From Archangium gephyra (GTDB taxonomy: Bacteria; Myxococcota; Myxococcia; Myxococcales; Myxococcaceae), in the NCBI GenBank assembly GCA_003243425.1, contig QFQP01000027.1:39520-103519 (forward strand): a DNA stretch of 64,000 nt, given 5' to 3'. The notes under the pieces were generated by a model. The model was given only the letters and a program-made list of their open reading frames with translations. It had not been told where the DNA came from and made no database searches. Positions 43,834 to 53,964 of the stretch are shown one piece after another. Numbering within the stretch: the stretch's first letter is position 1; each line of letters begins with the position of its first letter. Made by a program: the position numbers and the translations under genes.

Positions 43834-44751
43834 TCACGACGTCGCGGGGCGGCGCACCTTGCTGACGAGCTTCTTCACCAGCTCCACCACGACGAACACC
43901 ACGAGGCCCACGGCCACGCCCACCAGCGCTTCGACCACGTTGCCGAGCAGCTCGCCCCCGGTGTTGTCGGGCATCACCTTCTCGATGAAGTGGTGCACCG
44001 GCGTCACGTTGTGCACGAAGAGCCCGCCACCCACGAGGAACATGGCGATGGTCCCCGCGATGGACAGGAACTTCATCAACACCGGCGCGCTGCGCACCAT
44101 GAGCCCGCCGACCCGCTTCGCGAACGCGCTCGCCTTCTTCGACAGGAACAGGCCGACGTCGTCGAGCTTCACGATGCCGGCCACCAGGCCGTACACCCCC
44201 ACGGTCATCAGCAGCGAGATGGCGACCAAGGTCACGACCCGCAGCGTGAACGACTCGTCGGCCACGGTGCCGAGCGCGATGATGATGATCTCCGCCGAGA
44301 GGATGAAGTCGGTGCGGATGGCGCCCTTCACCTTCTGCTTTTCGAGCGCCACGAGGTCGATGGTCTCGTCGGTGACCGCGGCCGCGTGATGCTTCTTCGA
44401 TTCCGCGTCTTCACGGCGCGACTTGAGCGCGTGGGCGATCTTCTCGACGCCCTCGAAGCACAGGAACGAACCGCCGATGAGCATCAGCGGCGCGACGAGC
44501 CAGTGCGCGAACTGGCTGATCAACAGCGCGAGCGGCACGAGAATGGCCTTGTTGACGAGCGAGCCCTTCGCCACCGCCCACACCACCGGCAATTCGCGGT
44601 TGGCGGTCACGCCGCTGACCTGCTGTGCGTTGAGCGCGAGGTCGTCACCGAGCACCCCGGCGGTCTTCTTGGCGGCGACCTTGGTCAACAAGGCGACGTC
44701 ATCGAGCGCGGAGGCGATGTCGTCGAGCAGCAGGAACAGACTTGAGGCCAT
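43834..44751 (-). CDS. DUF808 (YedI-like) membrane protein
   Basis: A 305-residue inner-membrane protein. MASSLFLLLDDIASALDDVALLTKVAAKKTAGVLGDDLALNAQQV is the family N-terminus, followed by several transmembrane helices and KSRREDAESKK. Members occur widely in proteobacteria; function is unknown, with transport suspected. ATG at 44751 is the natural start; the frame is open far upstream only by base composition. It is divergent from the thiolase gene. Confidence 0.88.
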   Translation of the reverse strand: MASSLFLLLDDIASALDDVALLTKVAAKKTAGVLGDDLALNAQQVSGVTANRELPVVWAVAKGSLVNKAILVPLALLISQFAHWLVAPLMLIGGSFLCFEGVEKIAHALKSRREDAESKKHHAAAVTDETIDLVALEKQKVKGAIRTDFILSAEIIIIALGTVADESFTLRVVTLVAISLLMTVGVYGLVAGIVKLDDVGLFLSKKASAFAKRVGGLMVRSAPVLMKFLSIAGTIAMFLVGGGLFVHNVTPVHHFIEKVMPDNTGGELLGNVVEALVGVAVGLVVFVVVELVKKLVSKVRRPATS

Positions 44752-44811
44752 GGAGCGCTCCTCATCATGTCGACGGGGCGAATGCGCCACACAAGCGCTA
44801 TGAGCCGCGCC

Positions 44812-46038
<1,227 letters not shown>

Positions 46039-46054
46039 TCGCCAGCCGCGCCGG

Positions 46055-46903
46055 CTACTTCAACTGCACCATCGCCCGGGGCTCGCCTTCGAGCTCCGCG
46101 GTGCCCGTCACGCCCGGCTTCAAGTCACCCTTCGCGTTGTCGAACATCGCCTCGGCGAGGCCGCCCTTCGCGTCACCGTCGAAGGCCACGCGCTTCTTCC
46201 CCCTGGGCAGCACCAGCGTGACGACCTGCCCACGCTTGATGACCTCACCGTCGGGCTGCTTCACCACCGCCTTCAACTTCGAGCTGTCTTCGACCGCGCC
46301 GACGCTGGCGCCGGCCGTCACCGTCTTCCCCACCTCGATGGCCGGCGTGAAGGCCCCCGCCACCGGCGCGACGATGGTCGGCTGCGCGAGCTGCGAGTTC
46401 ACCGACTCCAGCACCACGTTCAACTCCTGCAGCGGCTTCTCGAGCTCGAATGCGGGCTTCGGCAGCGCGGCCTTGGCCTTCTCGACGGCCACCTCCGCGG
46501 CCTTCACCTTCTTCGCCGCGGCGACCTTCTTCTTTCCCTTCGCCTTCGCCAGCGCGGTCTGCGCGGTCTTCAACGCTGCCTGCGCCTTCACCAGGTTGGT
46601 CGCGGCGTTGGGGTTCGGCGGCGCCTGCAGCTGCTTCGTCAGCGAGGCGATCTGCTTCTCGATGTCCTGCTTGCGCGCTTCGAGCGGCGCGAGGTCGTAC
46701 GTCGCGAGCACCGCGCCCTTGTTCACCATGCCCGCAGCGGTGACCTCGCTGAACGCGCCTTCGCGCGGCGCTGTGACCTCGACCTTCGCGTGCGGCACCA
46801 GGGTGAACGAGCTCGTCACGGTGCGCGGCAGCGGCACGAAGAGCACGACCGCTCCGAGAATGAGCACCAGCACCAACGCGACGACGATGGAGCGTCTGAA
46901 CAT
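46055..46903 (-). CDS. HlyD-like membrane fusion protein
   Basis: A 282-residue protein with an N-terminal anchor (FRRSIVVALVLVLILGAVVLFV), a biotinyl-lipoyl-like beta segment (VEVTAPREGAFSEVTAAG), a long Lys/Ala-rich coiled coil (about 75-150, AKAKGKKKVAAAKKVKAAE) and the returning beta part (PTIVAPVAGAFTPAIEVGKTV). This is the layout of periplasmic adaptors of ABC or RND exporters. No exporter gene is next to it. It converges on the thiolase gene with 16 bp between stops. Confidence 0.8.
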   Translation of the reverse strand: MFRRSIVVALVLVLILGAVVLFVPLPRTVTSSFTLVPHAKVEVTAPREGAFSEVTAAGMVNKGAVLATYDLAPLEARKQDIEKQIASLTKQLQAPPNPNAATNLVKAQAALKTAQTALAKAKGKKKVAAAKKVKAAEVAVEKAKAALPKPAFELEKPLQELNVVLESVNSQLAQPTIVAPVAGAFTPAIEVGKTVTAGASVGAVEDSSKLKAVVKQPDGEVIKRGQVVTLVLPRGKKRVAFDGDAKGGLAEAMFDNAKGDLKPGVTGTAELEGEPRAMVQLK

Positions 46904-46918
46904 CGTGCGGTGATGATG

Positions 46919-47446
46919 TCACGCAGGCGCGAACGGCGCCCGATGAAGCACGTGGTAGTGGTGGTGCGTGCTCTCGTAGAGCGTGAGGCCGTCGACCGTG
47001 AAGCGGGTGCCGGTGAAGTCACGGAGCTCCTCGCTCAACGGCTCGAAGAACCCGTCGGTGTGCGCCCGCGCGAGGGTGAGGTGCGGCCGGTAGTCGCGCA
47101 CCTCGAGCGCTCCCAGCGAGGTGGCGGCGTCGGTGTGCAGCGCCTGCAGCGCCTCGAGCGCCCCGTCGATGCCCAGCCACAACACCGAAGGCGCCCGCGC
47201 GGTGATGAACGTGCCGGCCCCGCGAAGGCCGAGCTCGAAAGGCCGGTGGCGCGCGGCCAGGGCGTCGACGAGGGGGAGCAACCCGGCGATGCGCGCTGCT
47301 TCAGGGTTGCCGAGGAACTGCACGGTGACGTGGAGCTTCTCGGGCGGCAGCCACTTCGCTTCGAAGCGGGGGCGCACCGCGTCGATGAGCGTCTGCACTT
47401 CAAGCCGGGCAGAAGCCGAGAGGTCGATGGCGACGAAGGCGCTCAT
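46919..47446 (-). CDS. thpR: RNA 2',3'-cyclic phosphodiesterase (2'-5' RNA ligase family)
   Basis: A 175-residue member of the 2H phosphoesterase superfamily with both H-x-T motifs: HVTVQFLG (H39) and HLTLARA (H122). It opens with MSAFVAIDLS, as ThpR/LigT proteins do. Enzymes of this family hydrolyse 2',3'-cyclic phosphate ends of RNA and can join 2'-5' links in vitro. An RtcB ligase gene, which uses such ends, is 22 kb away. It ends 15 bp before the HlyD-like gene start, so the two may be cotranscribed. Confidence 0.9.
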   Translation of the reverse strand: MSAFVAIDLSASARLEVQTLIDAVRPRFEAKWLPPEKLHVTVQFLGNPEAARIAGLLPLVDALAARHRPFELGLRGAGTFITARAPSVLWLGIDGALEALQALHTDAATSLGALEVRDYRPHLTLARAHTDGFFEPLSEELRDFTGTRFTVDGLTLYESTHHHYHVLHRAPFAPA

Positions 47447-47481
47447 GCCAGAGACAGTGCCCGGTATACGCTCGCCAACCC

Positions 47482-47853
47482 ATGCCTTTGAACCGCGACA
47501 CGACCGAGTTCGAGGATTTCCACACGCAAGTCGCAGTTCGGGTGAAGGGCTTCCGCCCCGTGAACCAGCGACCGCACGTGCTGGAGACGAAGAAGCGGGG
47601 CGAGCGCTTCGTGCTCGACGCCGACAGCCTGGTGCTGGGCCGTGGCGACAAGGCGACGCTGCTGCTCGACAGCGAAGAAGTGAGCCGCGCGCACGCGAAG
47701 CTGACGCGCAACGAAGGTGAGTACACGGTGGAAGACCTGGGCAGCCGCAACGGCATTCTGCTCAACGGGCTGCGCGTGCACTCGGCGGTGCTGCGCGACG
47801 GCGACGAGCTGCAGCTGGGTGACGTGGTGCTGACGTACCGAGAGGGGACGTGA
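47482..47853 (+). CDS. FHA-domain protein
   Basis: A 123-residue protein made almost entirely of one forkhead-associated domain (about 40-118). LVLGRGD, EVSRAHAKL and EDLGSRNGILLNG carry the Arg, Ser, His and Asn residues that bind phosphothreonine. It lacks any other domain, so it probably acts as an adaptor for targets of the Ser/Thr kinases of this genome. The MBL-fold gene starts 1 nt after its stop, so they are coupled. Confidence 0.9.
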   Translation: MPLNRDTTEFEDFHTQVAVRVKGFRPVNQRPHVLETKKRGERFVLDADSLVLGRGDKATLLLDSEEVSRAHAKLTRNEGEYTVEDLGSRNGILLNGLRVHSAVLRDGDELQLGDVVLTYREGT

Positions 47854-47854
47854 A

Positions 47855-48736
47855 GTGAGCGACATCTTCGTTCGCTTCTGGGGCGTGCGCGGGTCGATTC
47901 CCACGCCGGGGCCGAGAACGCGCCGGTATGGCGGTAACACCTCGTGCGTGGAAGTGCGCGTCGACGACACGCTGCTCATCTTCGATGCCGGTACGGGCCT
48001 GCGAGAGCTGGGCGTGCACCTGATGCGCGGGGCTCCGAAATCGCTGACGGTGCATTTGTTTCTGTCGCACCCCCATTGGGATCACATTCAGGGTTTTCCG
48101 TTCTTCGGGCCGGCGTATGCGAAGAACACGACGCTGTATGTGTATGGCCCGAAGGGCGATGACAAGAATTACCAATTGTTGTCTGGGCAGATGTCGAACG
48201 CGTACTTCCCGGTGAGGTTCTCGGACCTGGGCGCGAAGATTCTGTCGCGGAGCTTCGCGGGCGCGTCGGTGACCATCGACGACGTGAAAGTGACGAGCTT
48301 CGGCCAGAAGCACCCCGGCGGGAGCATGGGGTTCCGCGTCGAACATGACGGCCGCAGCGTGGTGTTCGCGACCGACAGCGAGCTGGACCAGTTGTTGGTC
48401 GACCCCGACATCGTGACGCGCGACGCGTCGGCGCTGCGCGAGCTGCCGGACGAACTGGTGCAGGCAGTTCAGAACGCGGACCTGCTGGTGGCCGACGCGC
48501 AGTACACCGACGCGGAGTACGCGCAGAAGGTCGGCTGGGGTCACCCGCGCGCGACGACGGTGGTCGATCTGGCGGCGCAGGCGGGTGTGCGGCGGTTGGC
48601 GCTCACGCACCACGACCCGATGCACGGCGACCGGGATGTCGACATGATCGTTCTCGAGTGCGTCGAGCGCGCCGAGGGGCACGGGGTGGAGTTGGAAGTG
48701 TTCGCGGCGCGCGAGGGTGTGACGCTGAAGGTGTAG
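47855..48736 (+). CDS. Metallo-beta-lactamase-fold hydrolase
   Basis: A 293-residue soluble MBL-fold protein. RFWGVRGSIPTPGPRTRRYGGNTSC is the typical start of this subfamily, and SHPHWDHIQGFPFF carries the HxHxDH metal motif; ATDSE and LTHHDP supply the remaining ligands. The family is related to phosphodiesterases and tRNase Z-like enzymes. The start is GTG at 47855 behind GAGGGGA, nearly touching the FHA gene stop. The pairing with an FHA domain gene suggests kinase-linked control. Last host-like gene before the restriction island. Confidence 0.88.
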   Translation: MSDIFVRFWGVRGSIPTPGPRTRRYGGNTSCVEVRVDDTLLIFDAGTGLRELGVHLMRGAPKSLTVHLFLSHPHWDHIQGFPFFGPAYAKNTTLYVYGPKGDDKNYQLLSGQMSNAYFPVRFSDLGAKILSRSFAGASVTIDDVKVTSFGQKHPGGSMGFRVEHDGRSVVFATDSELDQLLVDPDIVTRDASALRELPDELVQAVQNADLLVADAQYTDAEYAQKVGWGHPRATTVVDLAAQAGVRRLALTHHDPMHGDRDVDMIVLECVERAEGHGVELEVFAAREGVTLKV

Positions 48737-48757
48737 CATTGGCGCGGGGGTGGCCGG

Positions 48758-49309
48758 ATGGCGTTGACACGGTCGGAAAACATGGCGCGCATCAAGGGCG
48801 CGAACACGCGGCCCGAACTCGCGCTGAGGAAAGAGCTGACGCGTCGCGGGCTCCGATACCGACTTCAGTATCGAATTGAAGGTGTTCGCGTAGACATCGC
48901 GTTTCCATCGCGGAAGCTCGCGGTGATGATCGACGGGTGCTTCTGGCACGGGTGTCCTGAGCACTACGTCCATCCGCGCGGCAACTCTGCGTTCTGGGAC
49001 AAGAAGCTGAGAGAGAACGTCGATCGTGATCGACGACAGACGCTGAAACTCCGCGCCAACGGTTGGACCGTCGTGAGGCTCTGGGAGCACGAAGTACTTG
49101 AGTCGGTCACGCGGGCCGGCGAACTCGTCGTTCGAGGAACTCAGCGGCGAGTCCAGCCGCGAGTTGTCGCGGTGGAGCACCTCGGCACTGGGCGTGAGGA
49201 GCGCTGGACGCTGGAGGAACTGCTCGACGCGTCGCGCGCACGAACAGAGCAACGAATTCGGAACACGCGGAAGCTGGGGCGTATCCGCGCGGAGAAGGAG
49301 ACGAAATGA
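48758..49309 (+). CDS. vsr: Vsr-type very short patch repair endonuclease
   Basis: A 183-residue nuclease that nicks beside T:G mismatches arising from deaminated 5-methylcytosine. MARIKGANTRPELALRKELTRRG (E20), VDIAFPSRKLAVMIDGCFWHGCPEHY (D46, H64, H69) and the WDKKL block follow the Vsr pattern; the last 50 residues are an extra charged helix not in E. coli Vsr. It opens a plus-strand operon; the next ATG overlaps its stop by 4 nt. Vsr genes usually accompany Dcm-type methylases, and one lies 3.7 kb downstream. Confidence 0.92.
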   Translation: MALTRSENMARIKGANTRPELALRKELTRRGLRYRLQYRIEGVRVDIAFPSRKLAVMIDGCFWHGCPEHYVHPRGNSAFWDKKLRENVDRDRRQTLKLRANGWTVVRLWEHEVLESVTRAGELVVRGTQRRVQPRVVAVEHLGTGREERWTLEELLDASRARTEQRIRNTRKLGRIRAEKETK

Positions 49310-51300
49310 CAGACCGATGCTGGCGATTTCCTCCGTCCAATGGCGGACAGAAGTATGGCCTGAACAACGCGGGTATCGCGATGTTCTCGAATGACAGCAT
49401 TCGATCGATGGCACGTGAGGTGATCCAGAACAGCATCGACGCGCGCGCGCCTAGCGAGCAGGCGATCCATGTGACCTTCACTCTGCTTCACATTCCAACT
49501 GCGAGCGTGCCGGGCATCGCTCAACTCGCCGAGCACATCGAGCGCTGCCGCAGATACACGGCAGAGAGCTTCAGGGATGACGAGGCGAAGTACGAAGAGA
49601 ACGGACGTCTCACGTTTGAGTGGGCGACGAAGATCCTGAAGGGCCCAACCATTCCTGTTCTGCGTGTACGCGACGAACAGACGACAGGTCTTGAGGGCGA
49701 TGACAACACGCCGAACTCAGCCTGGGATCGCCTCGTACGACAGCAAGGTTCGCCGGGAATGCATGGTGACGGCGGCGGCTCATACGGAATCGGACAACTC
49801 GCCCCTTTCGCGCTCTCGAGGCTTCGAACCGTCTTCTACGGAACGCGCACAGCATCCGGCTTTGGTTTCATCGGAAAATCCATCTGGCGCTCGGTACCGA
49901 GTGACGGAGACTGGCTGCAGAACATCGGGTTCTACGGCAACGACGCAAAGCTCGGCGTCGAGAGGCTCACAGATCCAAACGAGATCCCTGAAGCCTTACG
50001 CCGCGACACGATCGGCACGGACCTCTTCCTGCTTGGCTTCGACCCTCGACTCGCTGTTGACGACGCGAAGCCGATTCCTTGGCATCAGTTGGTTCTCGAC
50101 GCGGTACTCAAGAACTTCTTCGCGGCGATCGCTTTGGGTCGACTCAACGTCACCATCGACGTTTCGGCCGGAAACAAGCTGATGCTCAACGCCAGCACAC
50201 TGGAACGCGAATTCGACGCAAGAATCGCCGCAGCACAAGCCGAGAACACGAAGAACACGAAAGGTTCGAAGAAGGAGATTCAGGACAACCTTCTCTGGCC
50301 GCGTCAGTACGTCCGCGCACTACGAGAGACAGACCCCAACCTGAGGTTTGAGACCGAAAGCCCTCGACTCGGGAAGATGCAGCTCTTCGTCACTCGAGAC
50401 GATGACGGCTCATGCAAGGTCGCTCATATGCGCGCTCCACTGCTGCTCGTGCACGAGCGGACACTCAACGTGCTCTCCAAGTACGCGGCCGTGTTCATCT
50501 GTGAGGACCCGAAAGGAAACGGACTGCTTCGAAAATTCGAGGGTCCAGAGCATGACAGCTGGACGAAGAAGGTACCGGGACGAGATGTCGTAGTCGCAGA
50601 GGTGAACAAGTTCATCCGCGACAAACTCGAGTCCTTGCTGAGTTCGACAGCTCAGGAAGAGCAAGATGTCGAGGGGCTTTCCGACTACCTGCCTGAAGAC
50701 GCGCCGGCCTCGCCGTCGGCCGTGAAGGGCGCCATCAAGGTCACGCAGCGAATCGCTGATGCTGAAAGTGGTAAGAGAGAGCCCAAGCCCGGGAAAAAGG
50801 CCGTGCGAACGCATCGCCAGATCCCTCCCGTGCGCGCCGCTCCTGTTGACGCCAACGACTTGGGCTCGGACCCCGGAGATGGCGTCGACGGAACGAGCGG
50901 GAAAGAAAACGATCAGTCAGACGGTACGCGAGGGAACGGAAACGAACAGGGCGACGGCCGAGGCAATCGCGGGGACGACGGCTCGACCCGACCGCGCATA
51001 AGGCCCGGCGACGTTCGATTCCGCTCTTGGTTCGTGAATCCAGACGAAGGCACTCGCGTGGTCGTGACGTCGAGCCGCACCGGTAATGCAACCCTTCGAC
51101 TGCGTGCTGTTGGCGAAGACACTGCCTACGACCTTGAAAATCTCGCGCTCGAAGACATCGCAACCGGTGAACGGTTTGATGCAGCGGACTCGGTGTTGTC
51201 GAGTGTTCCATTCACCAGGAATCAGACACGGAACTTTCGTCTCATCGTGACGCCGAATCGCAGGATGGGTTTGTCGTTGGAGGTGGTCGATGGCACGTAA
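49306..51300 (+). CDS. GHKL ATPase (MutL/MORC-like) of a restriction island
   Basis: A 664-residue protein with an N-terminal GHKL ATPase domain. MAREVIQNSIDAR has E38 (catalytic base) and N42 (Mg2+ ligand) in the MutL-like E-x3-N arrangement; VLRVRDEQTTG (D123) is the second ATP motif and GDGGGSYGIGQLAPFAL (154-170) the lid region. The middle part is mixed alpha/beta (perhaps the S5-like transducer, about 240-420); a charged Gly/Asp/Asn-rich linker (about 510-565) leads to a C-terminal beta-rich domain of 100 residues. GHKL proteins of MORC/paraMORC type are known next to restriction-modification genes. Strong GGAGAAGGAG ribosome-binding site. Likely an ATP-driven DNA clamp or sensor; role inferred. 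Confidence 0.8.
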   Translation: MTDRCWRFPPSNGGQKYGLNNAGIAMFSNDSIRSMAREVIQNSIDARAPSEQAIHVTFTLLHIPTASVPGIAQLAEHIERCRRYTAESFRDDEAKYEENGRLTFEWATKILKGPTIPVLRVRDEQTTGLEGDDNTPNSAWDRLVRQQGSPGMHGDGGGSYGIGQLAPFALSRLRTVFYGTRTASGFGFIGKSIWRSVPSDGDWLQNIGFYGNDAKLGVERLTDPNEIPEALRRDTIGTDLFLLGFDPRLAVDDAKPIPWHQLVLDAVLKNFFAAIALGRLNVTIDVSAGNKLMLNASTLEREFDARIAAAQAENTKNTKGSKKEIQDNLLWPRQYVRALRETDPNLRFETESPRLGKMQLFVTRDDDGSCKVAHMRAPLLLVHERTLNVLSKYAAVFICEDPKGNGLLRKFEGPEHDSWTKKVPGRDVVVAEVNKFIRDKLESLLSSTAQEEQDVEGLSDYLPEDAPASPSAVKGAIKVTQRIADAESGKREPKPGKKAVRTHRQIPPVRAAPVDANDLGSDPGDGVDGTSGKENDQSDGTRGNGNEQGDGRGNRGDDGSTRPRIRPGDVRFRSWFVNPDEGTRVVVTSSRTGNATLRLRAVGEDTAYDLENLALEDIATGERFDAADSVLSSVPFTRNQTRNFRLIVTPNRRMGLSLEVVDGT

Positions 51301-52126
51301 GGCGGCGTCTCTTCCACATCCGGTCGTCGGCGTAGGGGACGACGCGTTCGGCGAACTCTCAGCGTCTACGCCGGACGTCGATGTGTCGAGTCAGACCACG
51401 ACCATCTCGATCAATGAGCTGCGCTGCACAAACGAAGCGATCGATTCGCTTCTGAACGATGGCGGTGCCGAATTCGTCGTGCGCATCGAGTGCGGCTCGA
51501 CGTTCTTTCGCCGTGTGTGGAAGACGGCAAATCACAGCCTGGACATCAGCGTCGGAAGCGGAGAACTCCAAGGCACCGTCGAGGTGACCATAGACGTCGC
51601 GGCTCGGCGCACTCTGGATTCGTATCGGCCCACGCGTCTGCATGCAGACTACGGCGACGCGTCTTTCACGATTGAGACCGGCTCCATTCTCGCGACCGGC
51701 CTCTACTTCTATTTCGATGTTCACGACTCGTTCGATCCGCTCTCAGGTAACGCAGCGTCGCTGTTCCGAATCCGCTCGAACGAGACAGACGACGAACCGA
51801 TGAGCGTGGTGTGCGATGCGGAGAATCACGTCATCATCAAGCTCTCAAAGAGCGAATTGACCCAATACGAGAAGGTGAAGCAGCACCACGTGGGTGTCAT
51901 CCATACCGGATTGGTCTTCCCAGCCCTGATCGAAGCCATCAACTCGTTGAGAAGTTCTGATCAGCAGGCGTTGCTGCCGTGGCAACTCAGGCTCAGGCAG
52001 ATCCTCGATGACGCAGCCATCGGCGACGAGACTTCGGCGATCACCGCCGCATCGATCGTTCTGAAACGGCCTTTCTACCGAGCAGCAACACACGTGCTCG
52101 CCAAAATGGATGAGTCGAATGAGTGA
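51290..52126 (+). CDS. Uncharacterised protein of the restriction island
   Basis: A 278-residue soluble protein overlapping the ATPase gene by 11 bp, with GGAGGTG before its ATG. Residues 40-170 are beta-rich (TISINELRCTN, EFVVRIECGSTFFRRVWKT, GTVEVTIDVAARRTLDSYRPT, ATGLYFYFDVHDSFDPL); the last 100 residues are helical (KLSKSELTQYEKVKQHHVG ... VLKRPFYRAATHVLAKMDE). No known family recognised and no catalytic signature. Tight coupling to the ATPase suggests the two proteins form a complex. Confidence 0.7.
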   Translation: MARKAASLPHPVVGVGDDAFGELSASTPDVDVSSQTTTISINELRCTNEAIDSLLNDGGAEFVVRIECGSTFFRRVWKTANHSLDISVGSGELQGTVEVTIDVAARRTLDSYRPTRLHADYGDASFTIETGSILATGLYFYFDVHDSFDPLSGNAASLFRIRSNETDDEPMSVVCDAENHVIIKLSKSELTQYEKVKQHHVGVIHTGLVFPALIEAINSLRSSDQQALLPWQLRLRQILDDAAIGDETSAITAASIVLKRPFYRAATHVLAKMDESNE

Positions 52127-52937
52127 CTCCAACCTGCAACTGCGTGTCGTCAACGCCGAGGCGCTCGACGACCTTCGAGTCACGATTCACGAGCGACTTA
52201 ATGCCTATCGAGCCGCCGGCAATTTGGTGTTGGCCGACGAGCAGACGCTGCCGACGCCATATGTTGTGTCGGTACCGCCGAACCTCGTCATCACGAATCG
52301 GAAACGACCAGCAGATAACGACGTCGAGAACGCCATTGCGCTGCATCGTTGGCTCGCGGGTGTGTTCGCGTCGCCGCGAGATGCTCGAGACAATCGCCTC
52401 TGGACCTGGCTCGCTCACGTCATCTTTGCGGACTACTGCCGCGCGCGTTGGCCGATTCCGACTGACGAGAAGAAGGCCCTGAACAGCGTCCGTGACCACT
52501 GGTTTCTTCTGGGGCAAGGCCGTGGGTCCGTTGGTCGTCATGCATTGGCCCGTCTCTGGTGGGCGGCCGAGGCGACGTTCGACCCTCAGCGCGTCGACCC
52601 CTTGTTCGAGCAGGCGGCGGATGCCGACCCATACTTCTTCACTCGGCTCCTGCTTGGCACCCAGAACGCCCATTTGCAGATCCGAGATCGGTCGTTCGGT
52701 AGCAGTAGCCGCGTTCTGCTCGCGGCACTCGAATCGCTTCGCCACTTCAGGAACAGTCGCGGGTCGATCGACAAAGGCGCCGCGTGGCTTGGCCGCGAAC
52801 TGAACATTGTGAGTCGGTATCGCGACTTGGATGGGCTGGCGTCTACGACTCTCGTCTCACTGTGCGACTCTCTGCTCAGCCTGCCTGGAGCGCCGCCCAA
52901 GGGCGGAGAGGGGTCGGTTGTCAGCCCTCCAGGGTAG
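52119..52937 (+). CDS. Uncharacterised helical protein of the restriction island
   Basis: A 272-residue soluble protein, starting at ATG 52119 (GGATGAG upstream) or 52110, and overlapping the preceding gene. Mostly helical with conserved-looking aromatic clusters: LWTWLAHVIFADYCRARW, VRDHWFLLGQGRGSVGRHALARLWWAAEATFD and SSRVLLAALESL. I suspect relation to DUF6339, a family seen beside cytosine methylase genes, but cannot confirm it. No nuclease motif visible. Together with the preceding protein it separates the vsr-ATPase pair from the methylase-endonuclease pair. Confidence 0.68.
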   Translation: MSDSNLQLRVVNAEALDDLRVTIHERLNAYRAAGNLVLADEQTLPTPYVVSVPPNLVITNRKRPADNDVENAIALHRWLAGVFASPRDARDNRLWTWLAHVIFADYCRARWPIPTDEKKALNSVRDHWFLLGQGRGSVGRHALARLWWAAEATFDPQRVDPLFEQAADADPYFFTRLLLGTQNAHLQIRDRSFGSSSRVLLAALESLRHFRNSRGSIDKGAAWLGRELNIVSRYRDLDGLASTTLVSLCDSLLSLPGAPPKGGEGSVVSPPG

Positions 52938-52968
52938 GAGTAGGTCCTCCCGATCTTTCGAGGACTTC

Positions 52969-53964
52969 ATGCCGAGCGCCAACTTCAGATTCATTGATCT
53001 CTTCGCCGGCATCGGCGGCTTCCGCTTGGGGCTTGAAGCCGCTGGCGGCGAATGCGTGTTCGCGTCGGAGTGGGACGCCTACGCGGCCAAGACCTACGCA
53101 GCGAACTTCGGCCACACGCCAGATGGCGACATCACCAAGATCGACCCGGCATCCATTCCGGACCACGACGTTCTGACTGCGGGATTCCCCTGCCAGCCGT
53201 TCAGCATCGCTGGTGTCTCAAAGGCCAATGCCCTCGGCCGAAGCCACGGCTTTGCGCACCCTACGCAGGGCACGCTCTTCTTCAACGTTCGCGAGATCAT
53301 TCGCGTGAAGAGACCTCAAGCATTCATCTTGGAGAACGTGAAGAACCTCGTCTCTCACGACAAGGGCAACACCTTCCGCGTCATCATGCAGACCCTCCGC
53401 GATGAGCTCGGGTACCACGTGGAGGCTCAGGTTCTCGATGCGAAGAAGCTGGTCCCTCAGCATCGCGAGCGGATCTACATCGTTGGTTTCAGGAAGAACG
53501 TCGGCTTCAAATTTCCGGTTTTGAGGGACCGACGCCCGAAGTTGGCCGACATCCTTGAGACCGATGTCGACAAGAAGTACACGCTCACGCCGAACCTCTG
53601 GGCCTACCTGCAGGCGTACGCGGAGAAGCACAAGAAGGCAGGCAATGGGTTCGGGTTCGGTCTCGCGTCGCCCGACGGCACAACTCGCACACTCAGCGCC
53701 CGCTACTACAAGGATGGCTCCGAGATCCTTGTGCCGCAGGGGCCGCGAAGAAACCCACGTCGCCTTACGCCGCGCGAGTGCGCCCGTCTGATGGGGTTCC
53801 CGGATGGGTTTCAACTGCCGTGCAGCGATATGCGCACGTACAAGCAGTTCGGTAACTCCGTCGTCGTGCCAGTCGTCAAAGCCGTCGCTCGAGCCGTCGC
53901 TCAGCACATCGAGCCGCGTCAATCTGAACTGAATCTCGCAACGACGAGTCGCGACGCTGCATGA
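52969..53964 (+). CDS. Dcm-like DNA (cytosine-5) methyltransferase
   Basis: A 331-residue m5C methyltransferase. Motif I FIDLFAGIGGFRLGLEAAG, IV GFPCQPFS (nucleophile C75), VI ENV (122-124), VIII QHRERIYIVG (164-173) and X YKQFGNSVVVPVV are complete. The target-recognition part (LTPNLWAYLQAYAEKHKKAGNGFG then TLSARYYKDGSEIL) closely resembles Dcm/M.EcoRII, so methylation of the inner C of CCWGG is predicted. The start at 52969 follows GAGGACTTC; the N-terminal extension of E. coli Dcm is absent. Coupled by ATGA to the endonuclease gene. Confidence 0.93.
   Translation: MPSANFRFIDLFAGIGGFRLGLEAAGGECVFASEWDAYAAKTYAANFGHTPDGDITKIDPASIPDHDVLTAGFPCQPFSIAGVSKANALGRSHGFAHPTQGTLFFNVREIIRVKRPQAFILENVKNLVSHDKGNTFRVIMQTLRDELGYHVEAQVLDAKKLVPQHRERIYIVGFRKNVGFKFPVLRDRRPKLADILETDVDKKYTLTPNLWAYLQAYAEKHKKAGNGFGFGLASPDGTTRTLSARYYKDGSEILVPQGPRRNPRRLTPRECARLMGFPDGFQLPCSDMRTYKQFGNSVVVPVVKAVARAVAQHIEPRQSELNLATTSRDAA

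Noticed and set aside
47762..49414. Long minus-strand open frame (550 codons) opposite the FHA, MBL-fold and vsr genes
   Set aside because: It is antisense to three genes with clear family motifs and shows only Arg/His-rich composition.
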